Of a stretch of DNA of 64,000 bases, positions 35,469 through 44,256 are shown piece by piece (within the stretch, counting starts at the first letter, position 1; each line of letters starts with the position of its first letter). The notes under the pieces were generated by a model. That model was not told where the DNA came from, did no database searches, and saw only the letters and a list, made by a program, of their open reading frames with translations. Source of the DNA: an uncultured Granulosicoccus sp. (GTDB lineage Bacteria; Pseudomonadota; Gammaproteobacteria; Granulosicoccales; Granulosicoccaceae); NCBI GenBank assembly GCA_947495035.1, contig CANLXI010000003.1, positions 186,001 to 250,000 on the forward strand. The letters are read 5' to 3'. A program made the translations under genes and the position numbers.

Positions 35469-36758
35469 ATGAAGATCACGATATCAGTGCTGGCAGCTGT
35501 GCTGCTGAGTCAGGTGTGTTCATCGGCCGGAGCCGAAGAGCCGAGTGCAGAGCCACAATGGCAAACCTTGCAGAGCAGTGACGGTTCCACGCTGACGGCC
35601 CGACACGAGGCAGCGGGTGTGGTTGTCGGAGAGGCAATCTACCTGATTGGTGGACGACGCAATCGTCCGGTCGAGCGGTATTCGATGAGCAGCGGTCAGT
35701 GGGAAAATCTTGGCCTTGCACCACTGGAAATGCATCATGTGCAGCCTGTGGTGCTGGGCACCGATATCCTGTTGATGGGCGCATTCACCTGTTGCTACCC
35801 GGAAGAGCCGACGGTCGCCGAGATACATGTCTTCGACACGCTGACCGATACCTGGCGAGTGCAGGGAAGTCTGCCAGCCGACAGGCTTCGTGGCAGTGCG
35901 GCAGCCGTGGTTCATCAGGGGCGTGTCTATCTGCTTGGTGGCAACACACGCGGCCATTCCGGAGGCGCGGTTGCCTGGTTCGATGAATATGACCCGGTGA
36001 CCGGAATCTGGCGACAACTACCGGATGCGCCCAATGCCAGAGATCACTTTTCAGCCGTGATGATCGGTAACGAACTGGTTGCGGCTGCCGGGCGACAGAC
36101 CGCGCTGCCGAATCCGGCAGACAATCCGGTAAAGGCCGTGGACATCTATGATTTCGATACCGGTCTCTGGCGCAGCGTCTCCGCCATCCCGACAGTCAGG
36201 AGCGGGGCCGTGGCCGTGGCACACGGTAGTGACGTCATCGTCGCTGGTGGTGAGATCAATACGTCGGATGTGGCACTGAATGTCGTGGAAGCCTATGACG
36301 TGGGCGCCGATCAATGGCGCAGTCTGAGCCCGATGATCACGGGGCGTCATGGCAGTGGCGGCGGTGTGATCGGCAATCAACTGTTCATGCTCTCCGGCGC
36401 CGTCCGCATCGGCGGCTCTCGAGAGGCGTCAGATGCAGAAACGTTGTCATTGCCCGACATCGCTACAGAGATCGAGCCACAGGAGCCGGATACCGGCGAG
36501 CCCGATCCTTTCGAGCCGGTTGCTCCGGAGCACCCTGACAACGGAGACGGAGACGGAGACGGAGACGGAGACGGAGACGGCGATGGCGATGGCGATGGCG
36601 ATGGCGATGGCGGGCTGACATCTGCCTCCGGCAGTCGGGGAGGCGCGAGCGGGCCGTTACTGCTGCTGACACTGTTGCTGCTCGCCAACAGGCGATCCCG
36701 CCAGATGCGATCATGGACGCAATCACGGATGCCATCGCGGATGCCATCCCGGATGTGA
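35469..36758 (+). CDS. Secreted Kelch-repeat protein with Asp-Gly linker and GlyGly-CTERM-like tail
   Basis: 429 aa. Signal peptide (ITISVLAAVLLSQVCSSAGA). Residues about 45-320 hold Kelch-type beta-propeller blades (AIYLIGGRRNRPVERYSM, RVYLLGGNTRGHSG, HGSDVIVAGGEINTS). Then an acidic linker with GD x11 (residues about 359-380), followed by SGSRGGASGPLLLLTLLLLANRRSR, a Gly-rich, hydrophobic, Arg-rich pattern like GlyGly-CTERM sorting signals, which rhombosortase processes on some type II secretion substrates. The last residues SRMPSRMPSRM come from a 12-bp repeat and look like a slippage addition after the tail. Ligand unknown; propellers of this type often bind glycans or proteins. Confidence 0.8.
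   Translation: MKITISVLAAVLLSQVCSSAGAEEPSAEPQWQTLQSSDGSTLTARHEAAGVVVGEAIYLIGGRRNRPVERYSMSSGQWENLGLAPLEMHHVQPVVLGTDILLMGAFTCCYPEEPTVAEIHVFDTLTDTWRVQGSLPADRLRGSAAAVVHQGRVYLLGGNTRGHSGGAVAWFDEYDPVTGIWRQLPDAPNARDHFSAVMIGNELVAAAGRQTALPNPADNPVKAVDIYDFDTGLWRSVSAIPTVRSGAVAVAHGSDVIVAGGEINTSDVALNVVEAYDVGADQWRSLSPMITGRHGSGGGVIGNQLFMLSGAVRIGGSREASDAETLSLPDIATEIEPQEPDTGEPDPFEPVAPEHPDNGDGDGDGDGDGDGDGDGDGDGDGGLTSASGSRGGASGPLLLLTLLLLANRRSRQMRSWTQSRMPSRMPSRM
36543..36608 (+). repeat. Hexanucleotide coding array, two blocks
   Basis: GGAGAC x6 then GGCGAT x5, both coding Gly-Asp. The blocks use different codons for the same dipeptide, so the array expanded twice from different seeds or one block was homogenised after a change. 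Period 6 keeps the frame, unlike the 8-bp intergenic arrays. Confidence 0.95.
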
Positions 36759-36831
36759 CAGCCTGCTTGCACTGCGCAATCGCTCCGTTTAGGGTGGCTG
36801 CTTCCCTTGAACCAGTGAGCCATCCACCGCC

Positions 36832-37284
36832 GTGTTGAAATCCATCCATCCTTTGTTGAATGCCGACGTCCTGCATGCCCTGGCCGCCATGGGGCATGGC
36901 GATACCCTGGTTCTGTGCGATGCCAACTTTCCGGCCGAGAGCGTTGCTCGTCAGACGACGCTGGGCAAACTGCTGCGAATCGATGGCGCCTCCACGCCGG
37001 ACGTGGCCGAAGCCGTGCTGTCGCTCATGCCACTCGACACCTTTGTCGACGATGCCGCGAAATGCATGGCGGTTGTCGGTTCACCTGATGAACGTCCTGC
37101 CGTACAACAGGAGGTGCAGGCGATCATCGATGCCAGTGAAAGCGAATCGTTCCCGCTGGTGCCGGTGGAGCGCTTTGCCTTCTATGAACAGGCGAAACAG
37201 GCCTATGCCGTCATTGCCAGCGGAGAGCCACGCTTCTTCGGTTGCTTCATCCTGACCAAAGGCGTCATTGCGCCCAGGGACTGA
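36832..37284 (+). CDS. RbsD/FucU-family sugar mutarotase
   Basis: 150 aa from GTG 36832 (an immediately following TTG is an alternative). The family N-terminus [36 protein letters not shown] carries the conserved His and Asp of the active site, and the C-terminal [35 protein letters not shown] is typical of FucU (L-fucose mutarotase) rather than RbsD. It interconverts alpha and beta forms of a sugar such as L-fucose. The next gene, tdk, starts 7 bases after its stop. Confidence 0.9.
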   Translation: MLKSIHPLLNADVLHALAAMGHGDTLVLCDANFPAESVARQTTLGKLLRIDGASTPDVAEAVLSLMPLDTFVDDAAKCMAVVGSPDERPAVQQEVQAIIDASESESFPLVPVERFAFYEQAKQAYAVIASGEPRFFGCFILTKGVIAPRD

Positions 37285-37291
37285 TTGCACC

Positions 37292-37894
37292 ATGGCTCAG
37301 CTCTATTTCTACTATTCGGCGATGAATGCCGGCAAGTCCACTTCGTTGCTGCAATCGGCACACAATTACCGGGAACAGGGCATGCAGGTGAGTCTGTATA
37401 CCGCTGCCATTGACGACCGCTATGGGCGCGGCTTCATCCGTTCACGTATCGGTCTGCAGGAGAACGCCTTGCTGTTCGATGCGGATACCGGCTTTCTGAG
37501 CGCCATCCGTGAGCAGCATCAGGCCGGATCGCTGTCCTGTGTGTTGATAGACGAGGCGCAGTTTCTATCCCGTTCCCAGGTGGATGAACTGGCCAGAGTG
37601 GTGGATGATCTGGATATTCCGGTTCTGTGCTTCGGCATACGTACCGACTTTCAGGGAGAGATGTTCCCGGGCTCGTCGCGATTGCTGGCGATCGCCGACA
37701 AGCTGCAGGAGCTGAAGACCGTTTGTACCTGCGGTAGAAAGGCGACGATGACCGTCAGACTTGATGCGTCAGGGCAAGCGGTGGCCGCCGGAGCGCAGGT
37801 CGAGATCGGCGGCAACGATCGGTATGTGTCCAAGTGTCGTCGGCACTATCGGCAGTTGATGGATGCCGCAGCCAATCCCGTATCGATCAGCTGA
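37292..37894 (+). CDS. tdk: Thymidine kinase
   Basis: 200 aa from ATG 37292, giving the regular start [20 protein letters not shown]; the longer in-frame start overlaps the mutarotase gene. P-loop at residues 9-17 (SAMNAGKST), Walker B/DEAQ motif LIDEAQFLS and the zinc-ribbon cysteines ([16 protein letters not shown]) are all present. It phosphorylates thymidine in the salvage pathway. Its end overlaps the convergent DUF2325 gene by 8 bases. Confidence 0.95.
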   Translation: MAQLYFYYSAMNAGKSTSLLQSAHNYREQGMQVSLYTAAIDDRYGRGFIRSRIGLQENALLFDADTGFLSAIREQHQAGSLSCVLIDEAQFLSRSQVDELARVVDDLDIPVLCFGIRTDFQGEMFPGSSRLLAIADKLQELKTVCTCGRKATMTVRLDASGQAVAAGAQVEIGGNDRYVSKCRRHYRQLMDAAANPVSIS

Positions 37895-39140
37895 GCGTCT
37901 CGTAGAGACTGCGAGTGAAGGCGGACAAGCTGGATCGCTGCATGAAGATCATCGGCTTGTCCTGCTTGGCACACAGCGTCCGTGCCTTTTGCATGGCGCT
38001 GTGACTGATGCAGTCCGTGGGGCACATGACGACATCCGCCTGACTGACAAGCTCGGAAATGCGATGAGGGCAGGTTTCCCGTCCTCCGTCATGGTGCAGG
38101 AAGCGTCCCTCGCATGATTCGACCAGGGCCTGGAAGTGTCGGCGTTGCTGCGCCTTGCCACCGAGATACAGGACACATTGGCCGCACAGTTTCAGATCGC
38201 GGGCGGCCGGGCAGTCGGCAGGCGGCACGGTGTCGATGTCCGGGGGCAGTGTCTGGCCCAGACGTGCTTCCAGCAATTGCTCCAGACGTTGTACATCCAG
38301 TTGCAGATGATGCCTGTCGGCTCGTTCTGCGATGAGCAGGTCTTGCAGTACTTCCACTTTTTCCTGCAGCTGAGTGGTCTGCAACTGCGTAGCGGCTTCT
38401 CTGGCGCGATTGCTCGCATGCGTGGTCTCATCCGATGGTGCTGTGGACTGCGGCAATTGCAGTTGTGCCTGCAGCTTGCGGTTCTCGATCTGCAGGGCAT
38501 CCGTCTGACGAGTCTGATCATGCAGGGCCTGGCTGGTCTGTTCATGGCGCAGGCGCAATGACTGCAGGTCCTTGTTGAGCGATGCCAGTTGTCGCTCCTG
38601 TTCCTGCAAACGTCCACGATCCACACAGGTGCTGGCACCGGACAGATGCGACATCATGTGAACCTGACCGAAGACTTCCAGAATGATGGCCCGGGTCGCC
38701 AGCGGATGGGTGATCAAGGCCCACAGGCTGGCCGGTACCTGACCGGATGTCCAGCCGCTTTCCCACAGCGACGTCAGCGCAGCTTCATCTCTGGCTGCGC
38801 GGAACTGTTTCACCGTCACGGTGAATTTCCGCTCCAGCAGCTTCTGCAGACGTTGCGACAGAGGATGTTTGCCGTTTTCGGCGTTCTCCACCGCCAACTG
38901 GTGAATCTCGTAATCCGTGGCATCCTTGACAGGCAGGCCCGCCTTGCCCGCCTGCTGCCTGACTTCGGCGAGCGTCAGACAGGTCCCCACCACCATGCAG
39001 TGCCAGCAACTCTGCAGCTCCCAGAGTCTGTATCGCGTACTACGCACCTGGGTCTGCAGGAAATCCGGCCGCGGCTGCTGAGTCAGGGGAAAGACCGGCG
39101 CTTGCGGTACAGTCGACTGAGACGTCAGCAAGTGTTTCAT
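37887..39140 (-). CDS. DUF2325 protein with Cys/His N-terminus and coiled coil
   Basis: 417 aa. N-terminal region with HCMVVGTCL (Cys-x5-Cys) and a [11 protein letters not shown] segment, then a long Gln/Leu-rich coiled coil (about residues 175-305, [23 protein letters not shown] and on), then DUF2325 (from [13 protein letters not shown] to the end) with CGQC, the DGG loop and the [14 protein letters not shown] segment. DUF2325 is a Rossmann-like domain of unknown function. It is the second gene of a pair starting behind a Fur-like box, 54 bases after the first. A metal- or redox-linked role is inference from the Cys/His pattern and the box. Confidence 0.78.
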   Translation of the reverse strand: MKHLLTSQSTVPQAPVFPLTQQPRPDFLQTQVRSTRYRLWELQSCWHCMVVGTCLTLAEVRQQAGKAGLPVKDATDYEIHQLAVENAENGKHPLSQRLQKLLERKFTVTVKQFRAARDEAALTSLWESGWTSGQVPASLWALITHPLATRAIILEVFGQVHMMSHLSGASTCVDRGRLQEQERQLASLNKDLQSLRLRHEQTSQALHDQTRQTDALQIENRKLQAQLQLPQSTAPSDETTHASNRAREAATQLQTTQLQEKVEVLQDLLIAERADRHHLQLDVQRLEQLLEARLGQTLPPDIDTVPPADCPAARDLKLCGQCVLYLGGKAQQRRHFQALVESCEGRFLHHDGGRETCPHRISELVSQADVVMCPTDCISHSAMQKARTLCAKQDKPMIFMQRSSLSAFTRSLYETLS

Positions 39141-39194
39141 GGCATTGTCCGGCGGTGGTTGGGCTGAGTCTGTCGTGCGTTCCGGTACTCGAGA

Positions 39195-40244
39195 TCAGTG
39201 AATCATCGGCGTTTCGTTGAAATGTTCACAGTCCCGATGCAGCGATTCCCGGGCTCGCAGCTCGCGGATATCCCATTGACGATTTGGCAGGGCTGTACCG
39301 ATCTGGCTCAGTATTGCCTGAAACTCGGTGCTGCGTGTCATCAGACGATCGACCGAGTCCGATGGCAACCATTCACTGAGCTGGCGCTGTGCCCGTTGCG
39401 TATCGCCGGTAGAGAAATCGGCCAGTGTTCCCAGGAACATCGCTTCGAAGGCGGATATGTCGGGGCAACACAGACACTGGATGGCCGGAGGCTGGGCGCT
39501 GTAACGGATGGATTCCACCAGCACGGCATCCACCACGCTCTGCAGTTCCGGCAAGGCCACATGATGGCAGAGCAGTGGAACCACCTGAGCGCCAAGACCG
39601 ACATAGGACAGCGTTCTCTTGCGCAGTCTGAGTGCATTGAGCAGCACGGCTTCGCCCAGCGACAGATCACTGGTGAGGGTGACCGAGCGGCTCTCCAGCG
39701 GACCATTGTGTTCCGGCATGCCGCGCCAGCTGGGTGTGAATACATGTTCTCCACCCCGGCGAAAACACTCGGCACTGCACAGCGCGGTTGCGGCCTTGCT
39801 GAAGGGTTCGATCGAGGGTGCAGCGAGACAGTGTCGGGCCAGGTTGCGGGCTTCTTCGGCTTGTCCAGCGTGGATCTTGCACAACAGGCAGAGCACCAGA
39901 TTTTCGTTGTCCGACAGCCATTGCGACGCCGTGCCGTCTGGCTGCTCGGGCCGACCGGGTGAATTCAGCAGTATCTCTGCCAGCAGGTTGACGGCTTCGA
40001 TGGTGTGCTGGCGTTCTGCACCGGCATCGATGATCCTGCCTAGCGTGTCGAGTACATAGCGAGCGGCGATGGAAGCCTTGGGAGTACGCCCGCGGGCGCG
40101 GGGTACTGCCAGCAGCAGTCTGGCTGGCAGGGGCAGGTCCTGAAACCGTGTGCGGGTGGTAAATGCCGACTGAATCGAACCCGACTGGGCAAGTTCGCGA
40201 GGCTCTCTTTTCAAGGCTTCAGTGGAGATGATGACTGGATTCAT
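39195..40244 (-). CDS. Unknown Cys-rich protein, first gene of a Fur-boxed operon
   Basis: 349 aa, no signal peptide or membrane helix. ATG 40244 is preceded by AGAGG at 8 nt. I do not recognise the family. Cysteines occur in pairs: LCLLCKIH, LCSAECFRRGG, CLCCPD and a single CHH. Several helix-rich stretches (AARYVLDTLGRIIDAGAERQHTI, EEARNLARHCLAA) suggest an alpha-helical repeat-like fold. The Fur-like operator lies 29 bases upstream, and the DUF2325 gene follows, so the product probably acts in iron limitation or iron-sulfur metabolism with its neighbour; this is context only. Confidence 0.7.
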   Translation of the reverse strand: MNPVIISTEALKREPRELAQSGSIQSAFTTRTRFQDLPLPARLLLAVPRARGRTPKASIAARYVLDTLGRIIDAGAERQHTIEAVNLLAEILLNSPGRPEQPDGTASQWLSDNENLVLCLLCKIHAGQAEEARNLARHCLAAPSIEPFSKAATALCSAECFRRGGEHVFTPSWRGMPEHNGPLESRSVTLTSDLSLGEAVLLNALRLRKRTLSYVGLGAQVVPLLCHHVALPELQSVVDAVLVESIRYSAQPPAIQCLCCPDISAFEAMFLGTLADFSTGDTQRAQRQLSEWLPSDSVDRLMTRSTEFQAILSQIGTALPNRQWDIRELRARESLHRDCEHFNETPMIH

Positions 40245-40272
40245 GCGTACGCCTCTGTAAAAATGGTACTAA

Positions 40273-40287
40273 CAATAATCATTCTCA
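40273..40287 (-). promoter_or_regulatory. Fur box upstream of the Cys-rich operon
   Basis: On the coding strand TGAGAAT-G-ATTATTG matches the 7-1-7 Fur core TGATAAT-n-ATTATCA at 11 of 14 positions, in an A/T-rich setting (TTAATGAGAATGATTATTG). It ends 29 bases before the start codon of the 349-aa gene, where it would cover a promoter. The opposite gene (GNAT) starts 275 bases away. The rest of the 317-base region 40245-40561 shows no gene. Confidence 0.65.
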
Positions 40288-40561
40288 TTAACATTCTAGA
40301 ATAATTCATGCTGTCTGTCAGCTTCATTCTCCATGCCTGAAACAGGCGGGCAATCTGTGCCTCGATGGGCGGAACAAGCATCGCCCGCAAGGGCGCTGGC
40401 TCATGGACAGTCTTCGCTTCGGTGTGACGGGGACGTTCGCGGGGAGTACATTCGGGTTTTGCTGATGCCTGTCGAAGAGAGGCGGCAGGGAGTATCGTGT
40501 TGGGCATCGCAGCGGGGCAGTGTCTGTCTTGCGTCTGTCCACTGTACAAGGTGAGCCTGAA

Positions 40562-41275
40562 ATGTCTGAACGTGTGAATGAATTGCAGCAACCCATCGGC
40601 GAGGAAGTCGTGGGGTGGCAGTCGCTGGAGATGCCTGCCCGTACGCCGCTGCAGGGGCGCTACTGTCGAGTCGAACCGCTGGACATCCTGACGCATGTCG
40701 ATGAGCTGTACGAGGCCTTTGCTGCTGACAGGGAAGGTCGACTCTGGACGTACATGCCCATGGGACCCTTTGCGTCCGCCGGTGAACTCAAGGACTGGAT
40801 GGACGGTGCCTGTACCGGAGAGGATCCCCTGTTCTACGTCATCATCGAGGCAGACAGCGACAAGGCTGTCGGTTTTGCCAGTCATATGCGGATCAAGCCC
40901 GATATCGGGGTCATGGAGGTGGGTTACATCGCCTACTCTCCACAGTTGCAAGGAACCCGGACTGCCACGGAGGCGATGTATCTGCTGATGTGTCGTGCGT
41001 TCGATGAACTGGGATATCGACGCTATGAATGGAAATGCGATGCGCTCAATGCCGCTTCACGATCGGCGGCCCTGCGTCTGGGTTTTACCTACGAAGGTAC
41101 TTTCAAACAGGCAACGATCTACAAGGGGCGAAATCGGGATACAGCCTGGTTCTCCATGCTGGATCGGGACTGGCCGAGCAAGAGGAAGGCCTTCGAGTGC
41201 TGGTTGGCCGAGGGTAATCATGATGAGCAGGGCAGGCAGAAACACCCCCTGCAGCACTTTGCGGATCTGGCCTGA
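40562..41275 (+). CDS. GNAT-family N-acetyltransferase (RimJ/RimL-like)
   Basis: 237 aa from ATG 40562 with AAGGTGA at 8 nt; an upstream frame start has no support. The fold is recognisable from LQGRYCRVEPLD at the start, the acetyl-CoA-binding beta-4/alpha-3 segment VMEVGYIAYSPQLQGTRTATEAMYLLM, and the late RYEWKCDALNAASRSAALRLGFTYEGTFKQATIYKGRNRDT typical of RimJ/RimL-type enzymes and their toxin-resistance relatives. It transfers acetyl from acetyl-CoA to an amino group of an unknown substrate. Confidence 0.88.
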   Translation: MSERVNELQQPIGEEVVGWQSLEMPARTPLQGRYCRVEPLDILTHVDELYEAFAADREGRLWTYMPMGPFASAGELKDWMDGACTGEDPLFYVIIEADSDKAVGFASHMRIKPDIGVMEVGYIAYSPQLQGTRTATEAMYLLMCRAFDELGYRRYEWKCDALNAASRSAALRLGFTYEGTFKQATIYKGRNRDTAWFSMLDRDWPSKRKAFECWLAEGNHDEQGRQKHPLQHFADLA

Positions 41276-41356
41276 CTGGACCCGATCCGGCCTTGCTGAT
41301 TCGACTTGAGCGGACGGTCTGCTTCAGCGGGTATACATGGGGTTTGCCGCTGCCGA

Positions 41357-41797
41357 CTATCGTGCCCAGGTCTGATAGTGCTTCTGCAGGTAATCAACGC
41401 CGTAGCGCACGATTTCCTCGAGAACACCGATGTCGATATCGTCCAGCTTGTTGACATACAGACAGCTCTTGCCGATCCTGTGTTTGCCGAGTCGCTGCAG
41501 ATAATCGTCCAGCTCATGATAGCCGGGCATGATGTAAATGCTCAGGCTGGCCTTGCGGGGTGAAAAACCGGTCATCATGCTGTCGCCACTACGGCCGCTG
41601 TCATAGACATAGTGGTATCGCCCATAGCCGACGATGCTGGTACCCCACATGACCGGTGGGAAGCCGGTAACCTGTTCGAACCAGGCAAGCAGATGGTCGG
41701 CATCCTTTCGGCGCACCGGATGCTCGACCCTGGAGATGAATTCGACAGCCGGCAGGGGTGTCGGTATTGTCTTGTTATTACTCGATTTCGAGCTCAT
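41357..41797 (-). CDS. DUF1801 protein
   Basis: 146 aa. A DUF1801/YdhG-like fold: DADHLLAWFEQVTGFPPVMWGTSIVGYGRYHYVYDSGRSGD, then FSPRKASLSIYIMPGYHELDDYLQRLGKHRIGKSCLYVNKLDDIDIGVLEEIV. The family has no assigned reaction; members are small cytoplasmic proteins, some linked to ligand binding. ATG 41797 is weakly supported by the ribosome site. Separated from the next gene by about 117 bases. Confidence 0.85.
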   Translation of the reverse strand: MSSKSSNNKTIPTPLPAVEFISRVEHPVRRKDADHLLAWFEQVTGFPPVMWGTSIVGYGRYHYVYDSGRSGDSMMTGFSPRKASLSIYIMPGYHELDDYLQRLGKHRIGKSCLYVNKLDDIDIGVLEEIVRYGVDYLQKHYQTWAR

Positions 41798-41914
41798 GTC
41801 CGGTGCTGTGCCTGATCCTGTTGCGGGGGAAGTGATACGTTCTGTCCGACTCGATCAATATGATCGAGTCGAGGCAGTTGGCAGATGTGTCTTCTCAGGC
41901 TTGCAATACTTCCT

Positions 41915-42640
41915 TCAAGCAGGCATTGCCTGTCGCTCGCCCAGTTGCTCGAGAATCAGTGTCAGCTGCATTCGGGCAATGGTGTCGATCGATACCCTGT
42001 CGGTATTGCAGACCAGGTCGTAGTGTTCGGGATCGGCACTGTCGATCTGGTAGTGCGTCTTCCACAACTGCCGTCGATCGCGGTCTCGCTGCTGAATCTC
42101 ACGCAGCGTGTGAGCTTCATCGAGCTGCAGCACCGGTGTCATGCGCGCGACCCGTGCAGACAGTGGCGCCACGAGCCTCAGGTGATTTCCACCGGCAAGC
42201 CCGAGTGTGGACATGGCGCCACCGTGGCCTAGAATGATGACCTTGCCCAGAGAGGCGACGGTGCGAAGAAAACGGGACAGCCGCGCATAGGCCGCGTTCT
42301 GCATTCCCTGGTCACCAAAGATGCCCATTACCAGTTCTGCAATCTGCGAATGGTATTTTTCATCGAGCAAGTCGTTCATGGAGGTTGCAAGATGCTCTCG
42401 TGTGAGCACTTGCTGACACATGCTCTTGTCGAAGATCCGCCAGCCCTTGAGCGCCGGATTGTCGGAGTCACAGTGGTCGATGTGTTCCAACAGCTTCTTC
42501 GCCAGAATATTGCCACCTGCCCCTGACTGGCTGGTGATGGTGACAAAGGGCAGGGTTCCCGGTGGCAGGCGTTTTCGCTGGCCGACGAGCCGGGATTTCG
42601 TGTCAGAGATGAATTGTTCAACTCTTGCGTTGCTATCCAT
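41915..42640 (-). CDS. Cytidylate-kinase-like family protein
   Basis: 241 aa from ATG 42640 with GGGAG upstream. A P-loop kinase of the cytidylate-kinase-like (PF13189) group: VTITSQSGAGGNILAKKLLEH binds phosphate, with a second-half region GKVIILGHGGAMSTLGLAGGNHLRLVAPLSARVARM (lid-like) and RDRRQLWKTHYQIDSADPEHYDLVCNTDRVSIDTIARM, the typical tail. Substrate unknown; relatives are usually not true CMP kinases. An orphan with no metabolic neighbours. It precedes the E2 gene on the same strand only by chance or as a separate unit. Confidence 0.82.
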   Translation of the reverse strand: MDSNARVEQFISDTKSRLVGQRKRLPPGTLPFVTITSQSGAGGNILAKKLLEHIDHCDSDNPALKGWRIFDKSMCQQVLTREHLATSMNDLLDEKYHSQIAELVMGIFGDQGMQNAAYARLSRFLRTVASLGKVIILGHGGAMSTLGLAGGNHLRLVAPLSARVARMTPVLQLDEAHTLREIQQRDRDRRQLWKTHYQIDSADPEHYDLVCNTDRVSIDTIARMQLTLILEQLGERQAMPA

Positions 42641-42819
42641 TGTTCTTCGCTCCCTTGGTTGCTGAAGTGGACTACACACAATTCGAGACGATGAATCGGT
42701 CCCCGAGTTCCGGAGAGGGCCTCTGATTGTTACCTTGCAGTACTGCCAATGCCTCCGCATTGATATCCGTCAAGCTCCTGCGGGATGTGTCGCCTCTGTG
42801 TGCCATGATGCAAGGAGGT

Positions 42820-44256
42820 TCAATCCCGTATGAAAAGTGTTGCCGGGCGTTCCAGAAAGGCGCGAATGCACTGAATGAACTGCGCCGCCATATACCCGTC
42901 GATGATGCGGTGGTCAAACGAGGAACTGAGGTTCATCATCTGGCGATTGACCACCTGCTCATGCCGAATGACGGCTCGAGGAACGATGCGGTTCACTCCC
43001 ACAATGGCCACCTCCGGCTGATTGATGATGGGAGTACTGGCAATTCCCCCCAGAGCCCCCAGGCTGGTGATGGTGATCGTGCTGCCACCGAGTTCTTCCC
43101 GGGCGATGCGTCCCTGGCGAACCGCTGCCGCGAGCCGGCCGATTTCCGCGGACAAGGCCCGGATACCCAGGCGCTCTGCATGGCGCAGGACCGGCACCAA
43201 CAGTCCCTGATCGGTCCGGGTGGCAATACCGATGTGCCGGGCAGCATGCCGATGCAGTGTGTCTGTCTCTTCATCGTAGAGCGCGTTGATGTCCGGGAAC
43301 TGCTCCAGGCTTCGAAGCGTTGCCAGCACGATGAAGGACAGAGGTGACAGATTTGTATTATTATCTGGGTTTGTGGCGTTTCCCGTACGTTGGCTTGCCT
43401 GAGTCGTGCCCGTGTTCAGCTCGTGACGCAATGACTCCAGCTCGGTCATGTCGATTTCTTCGATATAGCTGAAGTGTGGAATCCGGCGACTGGCCTGTTC
43501 CATTCTGCGCGCCATGGTACGTCGCACGCCGGTCAGGACGATACTGTCGATCCTGTCCGCACTGTCCGCACTGTCCGCACTGTCCGCACTTCCCGCACTT
43601 CCCGCACTTCCCGCACTTCCCGCACTTCCCGCACTTCCCGCACTTCCCGCAGCGTTCGAACCGCCCGAGAAGGTCTCGCGATCGGTCCTGGCGGCTGTCG
43701 GTGAGATCGCTGCCGATTCATCGAACAGGTAGTTGTCGAGATCGGCATGCGTGATACGGCCATCGGTACCCGAGCCTCTGACCTTGCGCAGATCAACTTC
43801 TCGTGTTCGTGCTCGCTGACGAACAGCCGGAGCCGCCAGCACGCGAACCGACTCTGAGACATTGTCCGAGGCATTACCTGCAGCTGGCTTGGTAGCAGGC
43901 TTGACGATGTCGGGCTGCCTGACGGATTCTTCTGCAGCAGGTATCTCTTGCGTTTTTGCATCACCGGCAACTTTTTCACTGGCTGTCGTTCGGTTGTCGG
44001 TGGACGCTGATTTGCCGTCGGTGTCAATGCGGGCCAGTTCGGCTCCGACCGCCAGCACATCGCCGGCCTGGCCGCTCAGCGAGATGACGATGCCTGCGGC
44101 CGGCGAGGGAATTTCCACGGCTGCCTTGTCGGTCATGACCGCACCGAGGGTCTGGTCTTCTTCGATGGTGTCACCGACGCCAATCTGCCATTCGACGATT
44201 TCCGCCTCCGTCACACCCTCGCCTATATCGGGCAATCGAATGATGAGCGTGCTCAT
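42820..44256 (-). CDS. bkdB: Branched-chain 2-oxoacid dehydrogenase E2 (dihydrolipoyl acyltransferase)
   Basis: 478 aa from ATG 44256, overlapping the E1beta stop by 4 bases. Lipoyl domain with lysine in AVMTDKAAVEIPSPAAG (about residues 38-54), a linker, the E1/E3-binding domain (VLAAPAVRQRARTREVDLRKVRGSGTDGRI), a second linker with AGS/ADS repeats, and a CoA-acyltransferase core ending SSSFDHRIIDGYMAAQFIQ, where DHRxxDG is catalytic. It moves the acyl group from E1 to CoA. E3 is not in the window. The second linker repeats are described separately. Confidence 0.93.
   Translation of the reverse strand: MSTLIIRLPDIGEGVTEAEIVEWQIGVGDTIEEDQTLGAVMTDKAAVEIPSPAAGIVISLSGQAGDVLAVGAELARIDTDGKSASTDNRTTASEKVAGDAKTQEIPAAEESVRQPDIVKPATKPAAGNASDNVSESVRVLAAPAVRQRARTREVDLRKVRGSGTDGRITHADLDNYLFDESAAISPTAARTDRETFSGGSNAAGSAGSAGSAGSAGSAGSAGSADSADSADSADRIDSIVLTGVRRTMARRMEQASRRIPHFSYIEEIDMTELESLRHELNTGTTQASQRTGNATNPDNNTNLSPLSFIVLATLRSLEQFPDINALYDEETDTLHRHAARHIGIATRTDQGLLVPVLRHAERLGIRALSAEIGRLAAAVRQGRIAREELGGSTITITSLGALGGIASTPIINQPEVAIVGVNRIVPRAVIRHEQVVNRQMMNLSSSFDHRIIDGYMAAQFIQCIRAFLERPATLFIRD
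43552..43650 (-). repeat. In-frame 9-bp array in the E2 linker
   Basis: On the + strand ACTGTCCGC x3 (plus one degenerate unit before) then ACTTCCCGC x7, coding Ala-Asp-Ser and Ala-Gly-Ser tripeptides. The two unit types form separate blocks, as in the intergenic arrays, and the block of seven recurs. The flexible linker tolerates length change in steps of one tripeptide. Confidence 0.95.
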
